A DNA stretch of 64,000 nucleotides from the NCBI GenBank assembly GCA_947259925.1, contig CAMYOG010000041.1, positions 1-64,000 of the forward strand. The letters are read 5' to 3'. This stretch comes from Thermoanaerobaculia bacterium. GTDB lineage: Bacteria > Acidobacteriota > Thermoanaerobaculia > Multivoradales > JAHEKO01. The translations under genes were made by a program, and so were the position numbers. This document shows positions 26,178-35,121 of this stretch, piece after piece. How positions within the stretch are numbered: position 1 is the stretch's first letter; each line of letters starts with the position of its first letter. The notes beneath the pieces are model-generated. The model was not told where the DNA came from. It did not search any database and was given only the letters and a program-made list of their open reading frames with translations.

Positions 26178-26753
26178 GTGAGCGTGTCCCGAGCACGACT
26201 CCTCGCGCCGGTTTTCCTGGTGGCCGCTGTCCTGGTGCTCGCCGCGAATCCGGGGCGGGCCGACACCGGTGGCCGCGCTCTCCGTCTTGGCGAGCGGCTC
26301 GACCGGGTCTCCGACAGGGCCGAGGACGGCTATCGTGCCGACGTCGATCTGCGCGCGGTGCACCGCGCGGAGCGACTCGAGATCGAGCTGCCGGGCGGGC
26401 GGTTCGCCGAGGTCGGACGCGCCCGGCTCGAGCAACGAGCCGCCGGCGACCTGCTGTGGACCGACGTCTGCCTCGAGTCGCTTCCGCCGCCGAAGCGACT
26501 CAAGGCGAAGGCCGTGTCGTCGAGCCGGGTGCGGCTCAAGTGGAAGGACAAGTCGAGGAACGAAGACGGCTTCTACGTCGAGATGAGCACCGACGGCGGC
26601 CGCTTCGAGCGCATCGTCTCGACCGGGGCGAACACGAAGAAGCTTTTCGTCGACGACCTCGAGTCCGGTACCACCTACACCTTCAGGGTCCAGGCGTTCA
26701 ACGCCGGCGGGGTATCGCCCTACAGCAACCAGCGCAGTGTGACCCTGCCGTAG
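26178..26753 (+). CDS. Exported fibronectin type III domain protein
   Basis: Protein of 191 aa. The signal peptide (about residues 1-28, LAPVFLVAAVLVLAANPGRA) is followed by a charged Arg-rich region (30-100). The C-terminal FN3 domain covers about 103-190: PPKRLKAKAVSSSRVRLKW, NEDGFYVEMSTDGGRF, then TTYTFRVQAFNAGGVSPYSN, all standard FN3 strands. GTG at 26178 is the start used. Such single-FN3 proteins are secreted or surface bound and usually mediate protein or carbohydrate binding; no catalytic domain is present. Confidence 0.82.
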   Translation: MSVSRARLLAPVFLVAAVLVLAANPGRADTGGRALRLGERLDRVSDRAEDGYRADVDLRAVHRAERLEIELPGGRFAEVGRARLEQRAAGDLLWTDVCLESLPPPKRLKAKAVSSSRVRLKWKDKSRNEDGFYVEMSTDGGRFERIVSTGANTKKLFVDDLESGTTYTFRVQAFNAGGVSPYSNQRSVTLP

Positions 26754-26781
26754 GCGAGTCTCCTTCGCACCGCGCGTCGGC

Positions 26782-29052
26782 TCAGCCGGGCAGGTTCATT
26801 CGCCGGAGCATGTCTCTGAAACGCGGGTGGTTGCGAAGGTCGTCCGAGAACAGCTCGACAGCGAGGTAGGCCATGTCGATGTCGCGGATCTCGTAGGCGC
26901 GTTCGAGCCACTCGAGAGCCGGCTCCGTCTGCCCGGCGTCGTCATAGAGGCAGAGTACGTTCAAGGGTCGCGCGAGCGCGGTGTGCGAGCCGGTGGCCAG
27001 AGCCTCGGCCGCGAGGCTCATCGCCCGGCGGTAGCCACCTTCAACGTGGCCACGCTCGAGCGCCGCGACGACCTCACCCTCGCCGACCGCCTCGAAGTGC
27101 GCCCTTGCCTGTGCCAGCGCTTCGTCATACATGCCCTGATAGTGGAGCACACGCCAGAAGGGTATGTGGGCGAACGCCAGACCGGGGGTCTTCTCCAACG
27201 TCTTTCGAAACTGGGCGATCGAGTCTTCGTGTCGGCCGGACAGATAGAGCTGGACGCCATACATCGCCTGGAAGAAAGGATGTAGCGGGTCGAGCTCCAG
27301 GGCCCGCTCGACCTGCGCCGCGCCCTCGTCCGGACGTCCCTGGGTGGTCAGGAAGTGGGAGTAGTGGATGCGCGCCTCGGCGTAGTTGGGATTGAGCGCG
27401 ATCGCCCGGCGGAACCCTTTCTCGGCGCCCTCCCAGTCCCATTCGAACGAGAACTTGAGCGCCGCCAGCCCGAAGTGGGCCTCGGCCAGGGAAGCGTCCA
27501 GCTCGATCGCCCGGGTGTGGGCCTCGAGAACCCTGGGGCCGGCTTCGAGAGGTCGCGCGACCCCCAGGACCATCTGGTAGTTCCAGATGGTGCCGAGCCC
27601 GGTGAGAGCCAGGGCGTAGTCCGGATCCCGGTCGAGGGCTGCGCGGAAGTACTGCTCGGCGGTCTCGAGGTCCTGAGGCGTGAACCGATCCCGGTAGTAG
27701 CGGGCTTTGAGCGCGGCCTCGTAGGCCGCCGGGTCGACGCTGTGGGCGGCGGCCAGGAGGTCTTCTTCCTGCGGGGTGAGGGTGATCCGGATCTCGCGGG
27801 CGATCGCCTGGGCGACGTCCCCCTGTAGCGCCAGGATACTGGTCAGCTCGCGCTCGTAGCGGTCGCTCCAGAGGTTGCTTTCGGTCGCCGCGTCGATCAG
27901 CGCCGCGGTGATGCCGATGCGGTCGGTCTCCCGCATCACCGAGCCGTCGACGACCGCCTCGACGTCGAGCTCCCGGGCGATTTCGGCGAGCGGCTTGGAA
28001 GAGCCCTTGTAACGCATGGCCGAGACGCGCGAGATGACCTTGAGCGCGGCGATCTGGGACAGACCGGTGATGAGCGCCTCGGTCATGCCGTCGACGAAAT
28101 ACTCCTGCTCGGGGTCGCCGGTGAGATTGCGCAGCGGCAGGACGACCAGCGACCCGATCCGCGGTGCATCGGCGCCCGCGGTGGAGATCACAGCAGTGCC
28201 CGATGCGACCTCGCGCTCGAGATCCTGAAGCTCTCTCCGGACGTCCAGGGCCGACTGGATGCGGCGCTCCGGATGCTTCTCCAGGCAGCGCCGGATGATG
28301 CGGCCGAGCTTGTCGGGCAGGTCGGTGCGGACCTCGGTCACCAGCGGCGGCGTGTCGCGGAGGATGGCCGAGACCAGGGCTGCCGCCGTGTCGCCCCGGA
28401 ACGGCCTCCGTCCGGTGGCCATCTCGAAGAGCACGACGCCGAGCGAGAAGATGTCCGAGCGGGGGTCGGCGATCTTGCCTTCGGCCTGCTCGGGCGACAT
28501 GTAGGGATAGCTCCCCAGGACGGCGCCGAGCGCGGTCATCGTCTGGGTAACCATGGTGCTGGCGTCGGGCGAGGCGGGCTGCGGCTCGAGCTTGGCGAGT
28601 CCGAAGTCGAGAATCCGCAGGCGGTCCTCGCGGTCGACCATGATGTTGCCGGGCTTGAGATCGCGGTGGACGATACCGCTCGCGTGCGCGGCGCGCAGTG
28701 CGTCGGCGAGCGGGACGCCCAGTCGGAGTAGACGCTCCGCTGCTAGACCCTCGGACGGAATCAGCTCGTCGAGGGTTCTGCCCTCGATGTGCGCCATGGT
28801 CAGGAAGTGGACGCCCTGGTCCTCTTCGATGGAGAAGACGCCGACGATGTTGGGGTGGTCGAGAGCGGCCAGGGCCTTGGCCTCGCGCTCCAGGCGCCGC
28901 AGCCGGTCGGGATCGTCGGCGAGCGCGGTCGGCAGGACCTTCAGTGCCACCTTGCGCTCGAGCCTGGTGTCCTCGGCCAGATAGACCTGCCCCATCCCGC
29001 CCTCCCCGAGCTTGTCGAGGATCACGTAGTGCGAGACGGTTTCCCCGATCAT
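26782..29052 (-). CDS. Ser/Thr protein kinase with FlgO-like domain and TPR repeats, no clear membrane helix
   Basis: Protein of 756 aa. Kinase domain (about 8-270): LGEGGMGQVYLA, VALKVLPTAL, HRDLKPGNIM, ILDFGLAK and PYMSPEQ, all intact. The second domain (about 297-430) resembles the FlgO/TolB-like region of the kinase at 19695-22091: LVVLPLRNLTGDPEQEYFVD and LDVEAVVDGSVMRETDRIG. TPR units follow to the C-terminus (ALDRDPDYALALTGLGTI, ALNPNYAEARIHYSHFL, ALELDPLHPFFQAMYGV). Unlike its paralogue, the linker (TAVISTAGADAPRIGS) shows no transmembrane segment, so the whole protein may be cytosolic. ATG at 29052 begins MIGETVSHYVIL. Targets unknown. Confidence 0.91.
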   Translation of the reverse strand: MIGETVSHYVILDKLGEGGMGQVYLAEDTRLERKVALKVLPTALADDPDRLRRLEREAKALAALDHPNIVGVFSIEEDQGVHFLTMAHIEGRTLDELIPSEGLAAERLLRLGVPLADALRAAHASGIVHRDLKPGNIMVDREDRLRILDFGLAKLEPQPASPDASTMVTQTMTALGAVLGSYPYMSPEQAEGKIADPRSDIFSLGVVLFEMATGRRPFRGDTAAALVSAILRDTPPLVTEVRTDLPDKLGRIIRRCLEKHPERRIQSALDVRRELQDLEREVASGTAVISTAGADAPRIGSLVVLPLRNLTGDPEQEYFVDGMTEALITGLSQIAALKVISRVSAMRYKGSSKPLAEIARELDVEAVVDGSVMRETDRIGITAALIDAATESNLWSDRYERELTSILALQGDVAQAIAREIRITLTPQEEDLLAAAHSVDPAAYEAALKARYYRDRFTPQDLETAEQYFRAALDRDPDYALALTGLGTIWNYQMVLGVARPLEAGPRVLEAHTRAIELDASLAEAHFGLAALKFSFEWDWEGAEKGFRRAIALNPNYAEARIHYSHFLTTQGRPDEGAAQVERALELDPLHPFFQAMYGVQLYLSGRHEDSIAQFRKTLEKTPGLAFAHIPFWRVLHYQGMYDEALAQARAHFEAVGEGEVVAALERGHVEGGYRRAMSLAAEALATGSHTALARPLNVLCLYDDAGQTEPALEWLERAYEIRDIDMAYLAVELFSDDLRNHPRFRDMLRRMNLPG

Positions 29053-29318
29053 CGTTGGCCACCCTGGAGCGATGCCCCGTGGTGGCAACCTATCCTACTC
29101 GCGGCGGGACAGCCGGCTCAATCGCGCGCCGCTCGGCCCTTCGTTCTCCGGGCGGGCCACCCGGCTGGGTATGGCCCGGCTCGTGCCCTCGGTGGTACGA
29201 ACAAGCACGCGCGAGAACTGAGGTCGCCGCCGCTCGGCCACGGAGACCACGTCGCCGGTCCCCGCGTGCGAGCTGAGCCGGCGCGCGGGCTCTCGCCCGT
29301 AAACCAGCGAGCAGAGAT

Positions 29319-30098
29319 TTGAAGGTGGCAGGCGGTAGGCGGACGAGCACTCTGGGCGCCGTCGTGATCGTCGCGACGGTCTGGGCGTATGTCGGCTCGT
29401 TCACGCTGGACGTCCCTGCGGCGATCGCCGTCGGTGCGACGCTCCCGGTGCTGGCGCTCGTCGGCGTCCTGATTCGGACGCCGGCGGCCACCCATCTGGC
29501 GCTCTTCTGCACCCTGGTGGCGCTCGGCAGCCTCTTCCTGCGCGTCGGCGTCTCGATGCCGGGCCTCATGGCGGGGGCTCTCGTCTACCTGCTGCTGTGC
29601 AGGGTCGTTCCCGGGTTGGCCGGAGGCGCCTCCTGGCTTCGGGCCGGGATCCTGACGCGCGGGGTCGGCTGGCTGATGGCCCTGACCGTCGTGATCTCGG
29701 CGATCGGGTTGGTGGGATGGTACCGGGTCCTACGCCCCGACGTGAGCGAGTTCCTGCTGTTCCCCGAGGAGATCCCCGGTTGGCTGTTGCCGTTGGCTAT
29801 TCTCGGCTTCGCGGCGCTCAACGCCGCCGCCGAGACGGCGGTCTTCCGCGGCGCCATGATGGAGGCGCTGGACGCCGCGTTCGGCCCCGGCTGGGCATCC
29901 GTGGTGATGCAGGCCGCGGCCTTCGGCGTCTGGCACGTTCATGGATTCCCGAAGGGCCTGGTCGGCTCCGTCCTCGCTTTCGTCTTCGGACTGATGCTCG
30001 GCGTGATCCGCCGCCGCTCCGAGGGGCTGCTCGCGGTATGGATCACCCATGTGTTCGCCGACATCGTGATCCTGGGAATCCTGCTGCGGCTGACGTAG
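29319..30098 (+). CDS. CPBP family intramembrane metalloprotease, motif 1 altered
   Basis: Membrane protein of 259 aa with seven or eight helices. The CPBP/Rce1-type motifs are near the C-terminus: ETAVFRG at about residue 185 (normally EExxFRG), FGVWHVHG near 207 (FxxxH) and HVFAD near 246 (HxxxD). The second Glu of motif 1 is Thr here, while the first Glu and both His are kept, so activity is uncertain. Such proteins can act in prenyl-protein-like processing, bacteriocin immunity or anti-sigma cleavage. The start is ambiguous: TTG at 29319 or GTG at 29325. Confidence 0.8.
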   Translation: MKVAGGRRTSTLGAVVIVATVWAYVGSFTLDVPAAIAVGATLPVLALVGVLIRTPAATHLALFCTLVALGSLFLRVGVSMPGLMAGALVYLLLCRVVPGLAGGASWLRAGILTRGVGWLMALTVVISAIGLVGWYRVLRPDVSEFLLFPEEIPGWLLPLAILGFAALNAAAETAVFRGAMMEALDAAFGPGWASVVMQAAAFGVWHVHGFPKGLVGSVLAFVFGLMLGVIRRRSEGLLAVWITHVFADIVILGILLRLT

Positions 30099-30179
30099 AG
30101 CCGCGATCGACGACCCCGCGCGAGCTTGGCGTGGATCCGAAAGTGGGCTAGCGTCGTCTCGCTCACGAGCTCGAACGAT

Positions 30180-30480
30180 TCTCACGAGTACCCGAGCCGG
30201 CTCCGGAACTGGAGTTGCTGTTCTCGATCAGGTGGCCGCGCACGGTCGCCTCGCGCTGCGGCGGCAGGAGTTCGGTGTCGAGCGTGTTGGGCACGATGCC
30301 CGCCATATTGCGGCGCCAGATCGAGTCGACCAGATAGAGGTCGCCGCCGGCGTTGGTGCCGGAGTAGCCGAGCGCGTTGTGCTCCGCGATCACGTTTCGG
30401 ATCACGGTCCGGCAGGGGTGGCACTGGCCGACGTAGAGGCCGGCGTCCGGCGAGCCCGTGATTGTGGCCGACCTACGTCG
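30180..30480 (-). pseudogene. Fragment of a right-handed parallel beta-helix protein
   Basis: A minus-strand frame encodes SPDAGLYVGQCHPCRTVIRN, then EHNALGYSGTNAGGDLYLVD and NMAGIVPNTLDTELLPPQRE. These strand-and-turn units are typical of secreted right-handed beta-helix proteins, which normally run to several hundred residues. Both ends are lost: the upstream side abuts the end of the glycosyltransferase gene at 30485, and downstream the frame degenerates after HLIENSN. Only about 90 residues of the family remain, with no start codon or signal peptide. Confidence 0.6.
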
Positions 30481-30484
30481 TGAG

Positions 30485-32566
30485 CTAGTCCCGGTCACGT
30501 GGCCGGAGTCGCGCCTGTTTGAGGCGGATTCCCAGCCTACCTGGGCGGTCAGCGGCCGAGGTGTCCGGGATTTCCCTCCAAACCAGGAAAAGCCGCGAAG
30601 CTCCGGCCGGCACGTGCGAAAGCGGAACAAACGGCGCGGAGCCCCCCTCGAGAGGATGCTCGACTACTTCCTGACCGTCATCCACGAATACCGGCACCTG
30701 GGTCCCGGCTGACTGGGCACCCGTGCCGATGCGGAGTTTCACTCGGAGAGCTCTATTGCCGGAGTTTTGTACGACAACCACAGCCGGTCGGTCGCCGACG
30801 GTCCAGCGGTCCTCGGTTACGCTAGCCAGGCGAACCCGATCGTCGCCCAGCGACCTCGACCTGAGGGTTCCGTCCAGAATGGCTGTCAGGACCCGCTGGC
30901 GCAGCTCGGGGTCTCGCTTCTTGTTCAGGTCGGGCAGCTTCGAGAGTAGCTCTCCTTCGGGGTCGTTCGCGTCTGCCCATGCCAGCGCGTCGTACACCTC
31001 TGTCTCGGAACCCCCTTCAGTGAGGTCCAAGACCACGGCAACCTCTGCTCCCCGCACGCGCCGAGCGAGCTGGTCTGGCTGTTCATTCTTGACCGCGATT
31101 GGAACGAACAACGAGGCGAACTCGTCCGCCAGCTTTGCTGATCGTCGATCCGTGGAATCGCGAGTAGCCAAACCATGGACTCTCCAGGCAGCAAATTGGC
31201 GCTGGCGATGGAGCACTCCCACTCGCTGCCCGGCGCGGATCCTCCCAAGAGCCTCCTGGAACGGCCGCAGCGGTCGGTAAGCTCTTACATCGTTGACACG
31301 AGAGTCGAGCACTGCCCAAATGGGCACATGATGGATAAGGAGCACGACAGCCAGGGTGACCGGACCCCGGGCCCGCTTGGGAAGGGCCCGCCCCAAAGCG
31401 TCGAGCGCGACCCCAAAGAACACCGCCAGGACCGCCATAAGCACGAACAGGTAGTGGAACCCGCTGAAACTCCCAAACACCGAGCTTCGGTACACGAAGA
31501 TCACGAGCGTGTAGACGGAGAACGCAAGTGGCCACAACGCAGCGCCGCGCTCCGCCTCCCGGCAGCGGAAGAAGAGAACAAGCCCCACCAAAGCCACCGC
31601 CAGGAAGGAGAGCTCGCAAAGAAGAAAAATCCCGCTAACGCTCGCATCTGGAAGCAGGTGGTCCGCGGTGAGGATCCGTTTCAGCCCCTCGAGCCGGCGA
31701 ATCGCGCGGGCTAGGCCTCCCTCATTGACGACCCTCCAGAGGTCGAAAAACTCCTTCCAATTCAAGAACAAAGAGTAGAAGAACAGAGTCGCGCTCGACG
31801 CGAGAACATACGTACCGGCTCCCACAGAACGGACCTTCCACGCCGAGCCAACGGGTAGCCCTGACTTGGTGGGACCCATCGTGATCACGTACAACAGTCC
31901 AAACAACGGCAGTGGTGCCAGGAGATGGAGCTTGGTGACGACGCCCGACACGGCCAGAAAGGCGGCAACGGCGGCAAAGCCGATCGCCCGCAGATCTGCA
32001 GCACGTGAGAGGCACTCGCGATAATTCCAGAGGCTAAGGAATGTTGCGAGAAAAAAGATCACCATCAAAGGCTCGACTGAAATACGCGAGAGAAAATAGA
32101 GCACGGGCAGAGTGGTCGCATAGCCCACTACGGCGAGCCGAGCCGCGCGCGCCGAGTCGAAGAGCCTCCGGGAGAAACGGAACAGCGCGTAGAAGGACAC
32201 GAGGTGCAACAGCGTCATGAGCATTCGTGCCCAGAGGCCGAACTGGTGGAGGTTTCGTGCCACAAACGCAGTCAGCTCCTCGCCTCGGCCGGCATTCATC
32301 AGAAAGAAGACTTGTTCGAGTCCGTACAGCAGCATCTGCAAGGTAAGGCCAGGATGGCCGGGAAACAAAGGGCTCCCTTCCGAGGCAAACAGCTCGTGTG
32401 CGCTCGAGAGGTACGGGCCTCCGGGATCGTTATCCGCCCAGAGCCGGAACCCGAACATCCAATTCTGCCAGTGACCGATCGGCGCAAGCGCACTGAATGC
32501 CCCGGCGGCGACCAAGTACACCGTCCACAGCGTCAGCCAGAAACTCCGCTCCCTGCCCTCACTCAT
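30485..32566 (-). CDS. Polytopic membrane glycosyltransferase, GT39/ArnT-like (GT-C)
   Basis: Protein of 693 aa with about eleven transmembrane helices in the first 430 residues and a soluble C-terminal region. The N-terminal helix is followed by a periplasmic loop with an acidic ADNDPGG motif and HELFASEGSPLFPGHPGL, the place where GT-C enzymes hold their catalytic acidic residues. Helices such as LLHLVSFYALFRFSRRLFDS and AVVGYATTLPVLYFLSRIS fit this fold. It probably transfers a sugar from a polyprenyl carrier onto a surface glycan or protein. It follows the GT2 fusion gene by 23 bp and is likely cotranscribed. Its 3' end sits against a beta-helix fragment. Substrate unknown. Confidence 0.68.
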   Translation of the reverse strand: MSEGRERSFWLTLWTVYLVAAGAFSALAPIGHWQNWMFGFRLWADNDPGGPYLSSAHELFASEGSPLFPGHPGLTLQMLLYGLEQVFFLMNAGRGEELTAFVARNLHQFGLWARMLMTLLHLVSFYALFRFSRRLFDSARAARLAVVGYATTLPVLYFLSRISVEPLMVIFFLATFLSLWNYRECLSRAADLRAIGFAAVAAFLAVSGVVTKLHLLAPLPLFGLLYVITMGPTKSGLPVGSAWKVRSVGAGTYVLASSATLFFYSLFLNWKEFFDLWRVVNEGGLARAIRRLEGLKRILTADHLLPDASVSGIFLLCELSFLAVALVGLVLFFRCREAERGAALWPLAFSVYTLVIFVYRSSVFGSFSGFHYLFVLMAVLAVFFGVALDALGRALPKRARGPVTLAVVLLIHHVPIWAVLDSRVNDVRAYRPLRPFQEALGRIRAGQRVGVLHRQRQFAAWRVHGLATRDSTDRRSAKLADEFASLFVPIAVKNEQPDQLARRVRGAEVAVVLDLTEGGSETEVYDALAWADANDPEGELLSKLPDLNKKRDPELRQRVLTAILDGTLRSRSLGDDRVRLASVTEDRWTVGDRPAVVVVQNSGNRALRVKLRIGTGAQSAGTQVPVFVDDGQEVVEHPLEGGSAPFVPLSHVPAGASRLFLVWREIPDTSAADRPGRLGIRLKQARLRPRDRD

Positions 32567-32589
32567 TCAGTGACCCTAACTGCGTTGGC

Positions 32590-33933
32590 CTAGCTCGTCT
32601 TCCCCATTCGGATCCTGAACAATCCGATGAGGGTCATCTTGAGCAGCACCAGACCGTGACGGAAGCGGCTGATGTTGGTGGAGCCGTAGGTGCGGGCCTT
32701 GTAGCGAACCGGAATGTCCACACAGCCCAGACCCAGTTCGGACGCGGAAAAGAGCAGCTCGAAGTCTCCGAATGGATCGAAGTCGCCGAAGTCGTCGTGC
32801 CAGCGTTCGACTCGCTCGTAGTCGTGGGCGGCGAGTAGCTTGGTGCCGCATAGCGAGTCTCCGATCTGCATCCCCAGCAGCACACTCAGAGTCTTGGCGA
32901 AGAACAGGTTTCCGAGGTGATTGAGGAACCGCATGGCCTCTCCTTCCATCGGGTAGAGCAGGCGGCTGCCATTAACGAAGTCAGCGTGCCCTCCAGTATA
33001 GGCTTCGTAGAACCGAGGGAGCATGTCAGGCGGCATGGTCAGGTCGGCATCGAGGATGGTCAGGATCTCGTTGTTCGCTTTCGAGAAGCCGAGCCGGACC
33101 GCGTCTACCTTGCCTTTGCCGGGCTGTTGGTAACAGGAGAGTCGGAAGGTGTCGTGCCCTTCCCCGACCGCTTGCCGGATCACCTCCCAGGTGTCGTCGG
33201 TGGAGTGGCCTTCGACGAAGATGATCTCGGTGTCGACCCCGGGCATCTGAGGAGTCTCTTCGATGGCGCGTCTGATGCTGCCCGCTTCGTTCCGGGCAGG
33301 GATGACAATGGATATGGAGGGCTTGTCCGTGCTGGCAAGCTCCGGGCGCAGCATTATGACCTCGGCCAACGCCAGCAGGCGCCGCAAGATTGGAATTGCC
33401 GGTAGCAACCTGTTGACCAACGAGCCCAGCCCGAGCAGCTTGCAGGGCATGTGGCAGCAAGGTCGGCTGCGTATCACTTCGAACCCTGCGAGGCTGGCTA
33501 TTTGGGAGATCGCGCTCTCGGTGACGAAGGTCGTCATGTTCCCGCTGCGGCTCAGGCCCATGGCGGAGAGCGTTCTGAACAGCCACTTCAGATAAGGGTT
33601 GTAGGCGACGGCGATGATGCGAGAGGTACGCGACATCTTGGGCCGCACACGGGAGAGCAGATCCTGGATATCGAGGCTGAAGTTGAGATTACCGTTGAAC
33701 AGGACCGCGCTCCTCCGGCGGCGCTCCCCGCTCAGATCCGGCAGTTCCTCGATGGTAGAGACGACAGACTTGTCTGCGTTGTCTACGAGAGCGAACAGGT
33801 CGCCCTCGTCGAACAAGACCGGCGCACACTGAACGACCCTGTCGTAGTAGCGGGTCGAGGCGGAGACCTCGGCGGCCAGCACCCGGTTGAAGTAGCGGGT
33901 ACGGCGATGCCGTCTCTTTTCCGCTGGGCTCAT
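32590..33933 (-). CDS. Fusion of methyltransferase-like region and GT2 family glycosyltransferase
   Basis: Protein of 447 aa. Residues 1-200 look like the C-terminal two thirds of a class I methyltransferase (LFDEGDLFALVDNADKSVVS, LNFSLDIQDLLSRVRP, then IIAVAYNPYLKWLFRTL) but lack a recognisable glycine-rich SAM loop. Residues 205-445 are a GT2 domain: SISIVIPARNEAGSIRRAIE, FVEGHSTDDTW, DADLTMPPDML (the DxD-type metal site) and the GxSxxSRFRHG-like TYGSTNISRFRHGLVL. Relatives with the same fusion occur in polyprenyl-sugar and surface-glycan clusters. ATG at 33933. Probably adds a sugar to a lipid carrier at the inner membrane face. Confidence 0.82.
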   Translation of the reverse strand: MSPAEKRRHRRTRYFNRVLAAEVSASTRYYDRVVQCAPVLFDEGDLFALVDNADKSVVSTIEELPDLSGERRRRSAVLFNGNLNFSLDIQDLLSRVRPKMSRTSRIIAVAYNPYLKWLFRTLSAMGLSRSGNMTTFVTESAISQIASLAGFEVIRSRPCCHMPCKLLGLGSLVNRLLPAIPILRRLLALAEVIMLRPELASTDKPSISIVIPARNEAGSIRRAIEETPQMPGVDTEIIFVEGHSTDDTWEVIRQAVGEGHDTFRLSCYQQPGKGKVDAVRLGFSKANNEILTILDADLTMPPDMLPRFYEAYTGGHADFVNGSRLLYPMEGEAMRFLNHLGNLFFAKTLSVLLGMQIGDSLCGTKLLAAHDYERVERWHDDFGDFDPFGDFELLFSASELGLGCVDIPVRYKARTYGSTNISRFRHGLVLLKMTLIGLFRIRMGKTS

Positions 33934-34216
33934 GGCGAGTTAGAGCTTCGCCTCGCGCGCAGGGAGGCCGAGGCGCCACAGCTGGCAAGGAGGCGTGAAC
34001 GGTACCAGAGGAGCGCCCTGCGGCTCCTCTCAGAAGCTGGTCGATCGCTCTGCAGAAGATTGGGCGCGGAGTGTACTCCGATGGACACAGTGTGTAGGAT
34101 GCTGCATCGTACACCTAGGGGGGATGGGGGAGCTGGGAAGGAGCATCGTGCTCCCAGGGCCTCCGACTCCTGATGGCCTCGGGCCATAGTGGCCCCGCTG
34201 ACTGGTTCCGCGCTCA

Positions 34217-35077
34217 GTGCTACTCTCCTCCCGAACGAAAATCTGGGTCGCTCGACTCATGTCCGGGGCGATTCGAGCGATACGACGACCGCTCGGCCTC
34301 GGGAGCCGACGAGTCGTGTGTCGTCGCCGAGGCGTCACCTGGGAGCTCGATCTCTCCGAGGGCGTGGACTTGGCGATCTTCATATTCGGGCGGTTCGAGC
34401 GAGCCACCTCGAACGCATTCACCCGGTTGGTCCAGTCGGGCATGACCGTGTTCGACATCGGAGCGAATATCGGTTCCCACACCCTCCCTCTTGCGAAGCT
34501 GGTCGGAGACGAGGGGCGGGTCGTAGCGGTCGAGCCGACACACTGGGCTTTCTCCAAGCTTACCCGAAACGCAGATCTCAACCCTGATCTCACGGGGAGG
34601 ATCGAGCTACTCAAGGCCGCAATAGTCGAGGACCCGACTCAGAGGCCTGCCAATCTCTATGCCCGCTGGACGCTGACCTCCCCCAGCAAACGGGACACCT
34701 GCCGTCACCCGGTCCATCTGGGCGAACTGGAGAGCGCGGAGGGCGCGGCTACGTTTACGCTCGACGAGCTCACGGCGCGGGCGGGGCCACCGGACCTCCT
34801 GAAGGTGGATGTCGACGGCTACGAGTACCATGTCCTCAGCGGCGGCCGCAAGACGCTGACCGCGCACCGACCCCGCATCCTGATCGAACTCTGCCCCTAT
34901 CTGCACCGCGAGCCGGGAAGGGATTTCGCTGCGCTCGTGTCTCTCCTGCTCGACAAGGAGTACGATCTGTTCGACGAGCGGGGCGCTCGGCTCCCCCACG
35001 ATCCCTGCACGCTCGAGCGCCTGATCCCAGAAGGCGGGAGTATCAACGCTCTCGCGAGCCCCAGAGAGGCCGGCTGA
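34217..35077 (+). CDS. FkbM family methyltransferase
   Basis: SAM-dependent O-methyltransferase of 286 aa, cytosolic. Motif I is MTVFDIGANIGSHTLPLA at about residues 76-93, followed by VVAVEPTHWAFSKL for the ribose-binding acidic residue. Then come LLKVDVDGYEYHVLSGG (FkbM motif) near 195 and PRILIELCPYL. Such enzymes commonly methylate sugars in surface polysaccharides, which fits the surrounding genes. It is the only plus-strand gene in the cluster. GTG at 34217 is used; ATG at 34259 (MSGAIRAIRR) is a credible alternative that would remove 14 residues. Confidence 0.85.
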   Translation: MLLSSRTKIWVARLMSGAIRAIRRPLGLGSRRVVCRRRGVTWELDLSEGVDLAIFIFGRFERATSNAFTRLVQSGMTVFDIGANIGSHTLPLAKLVGDEGRVVAVEPTHWAFSKLTRNADLNPDLTGRIELLKAAIVEDPTQRPANLYARWTLTSPSKRDTCRHPVHLGELESAEGAATFTLDELTARAGPPDLLKVDVDGYEYHVLSGGRKTLTAHRPRILIELCPYLHREPGRDFAALVSLLLDKEYDLFDERGARLPHDPCTLERLIPEGGSINALASPREAG

Positions 35078-35121
35078 GCAGATTGGGACCGCCCGGATCG
35101 GACACGAGAAGGCGGGCCAAC

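Noticed and set aside
27125-29062. 645-codon minus-strand ORF in the kinase region
   Set aside because: Other-frame shadow of the TPR kinase; rich in Arg, Gly and Pro without motifs.
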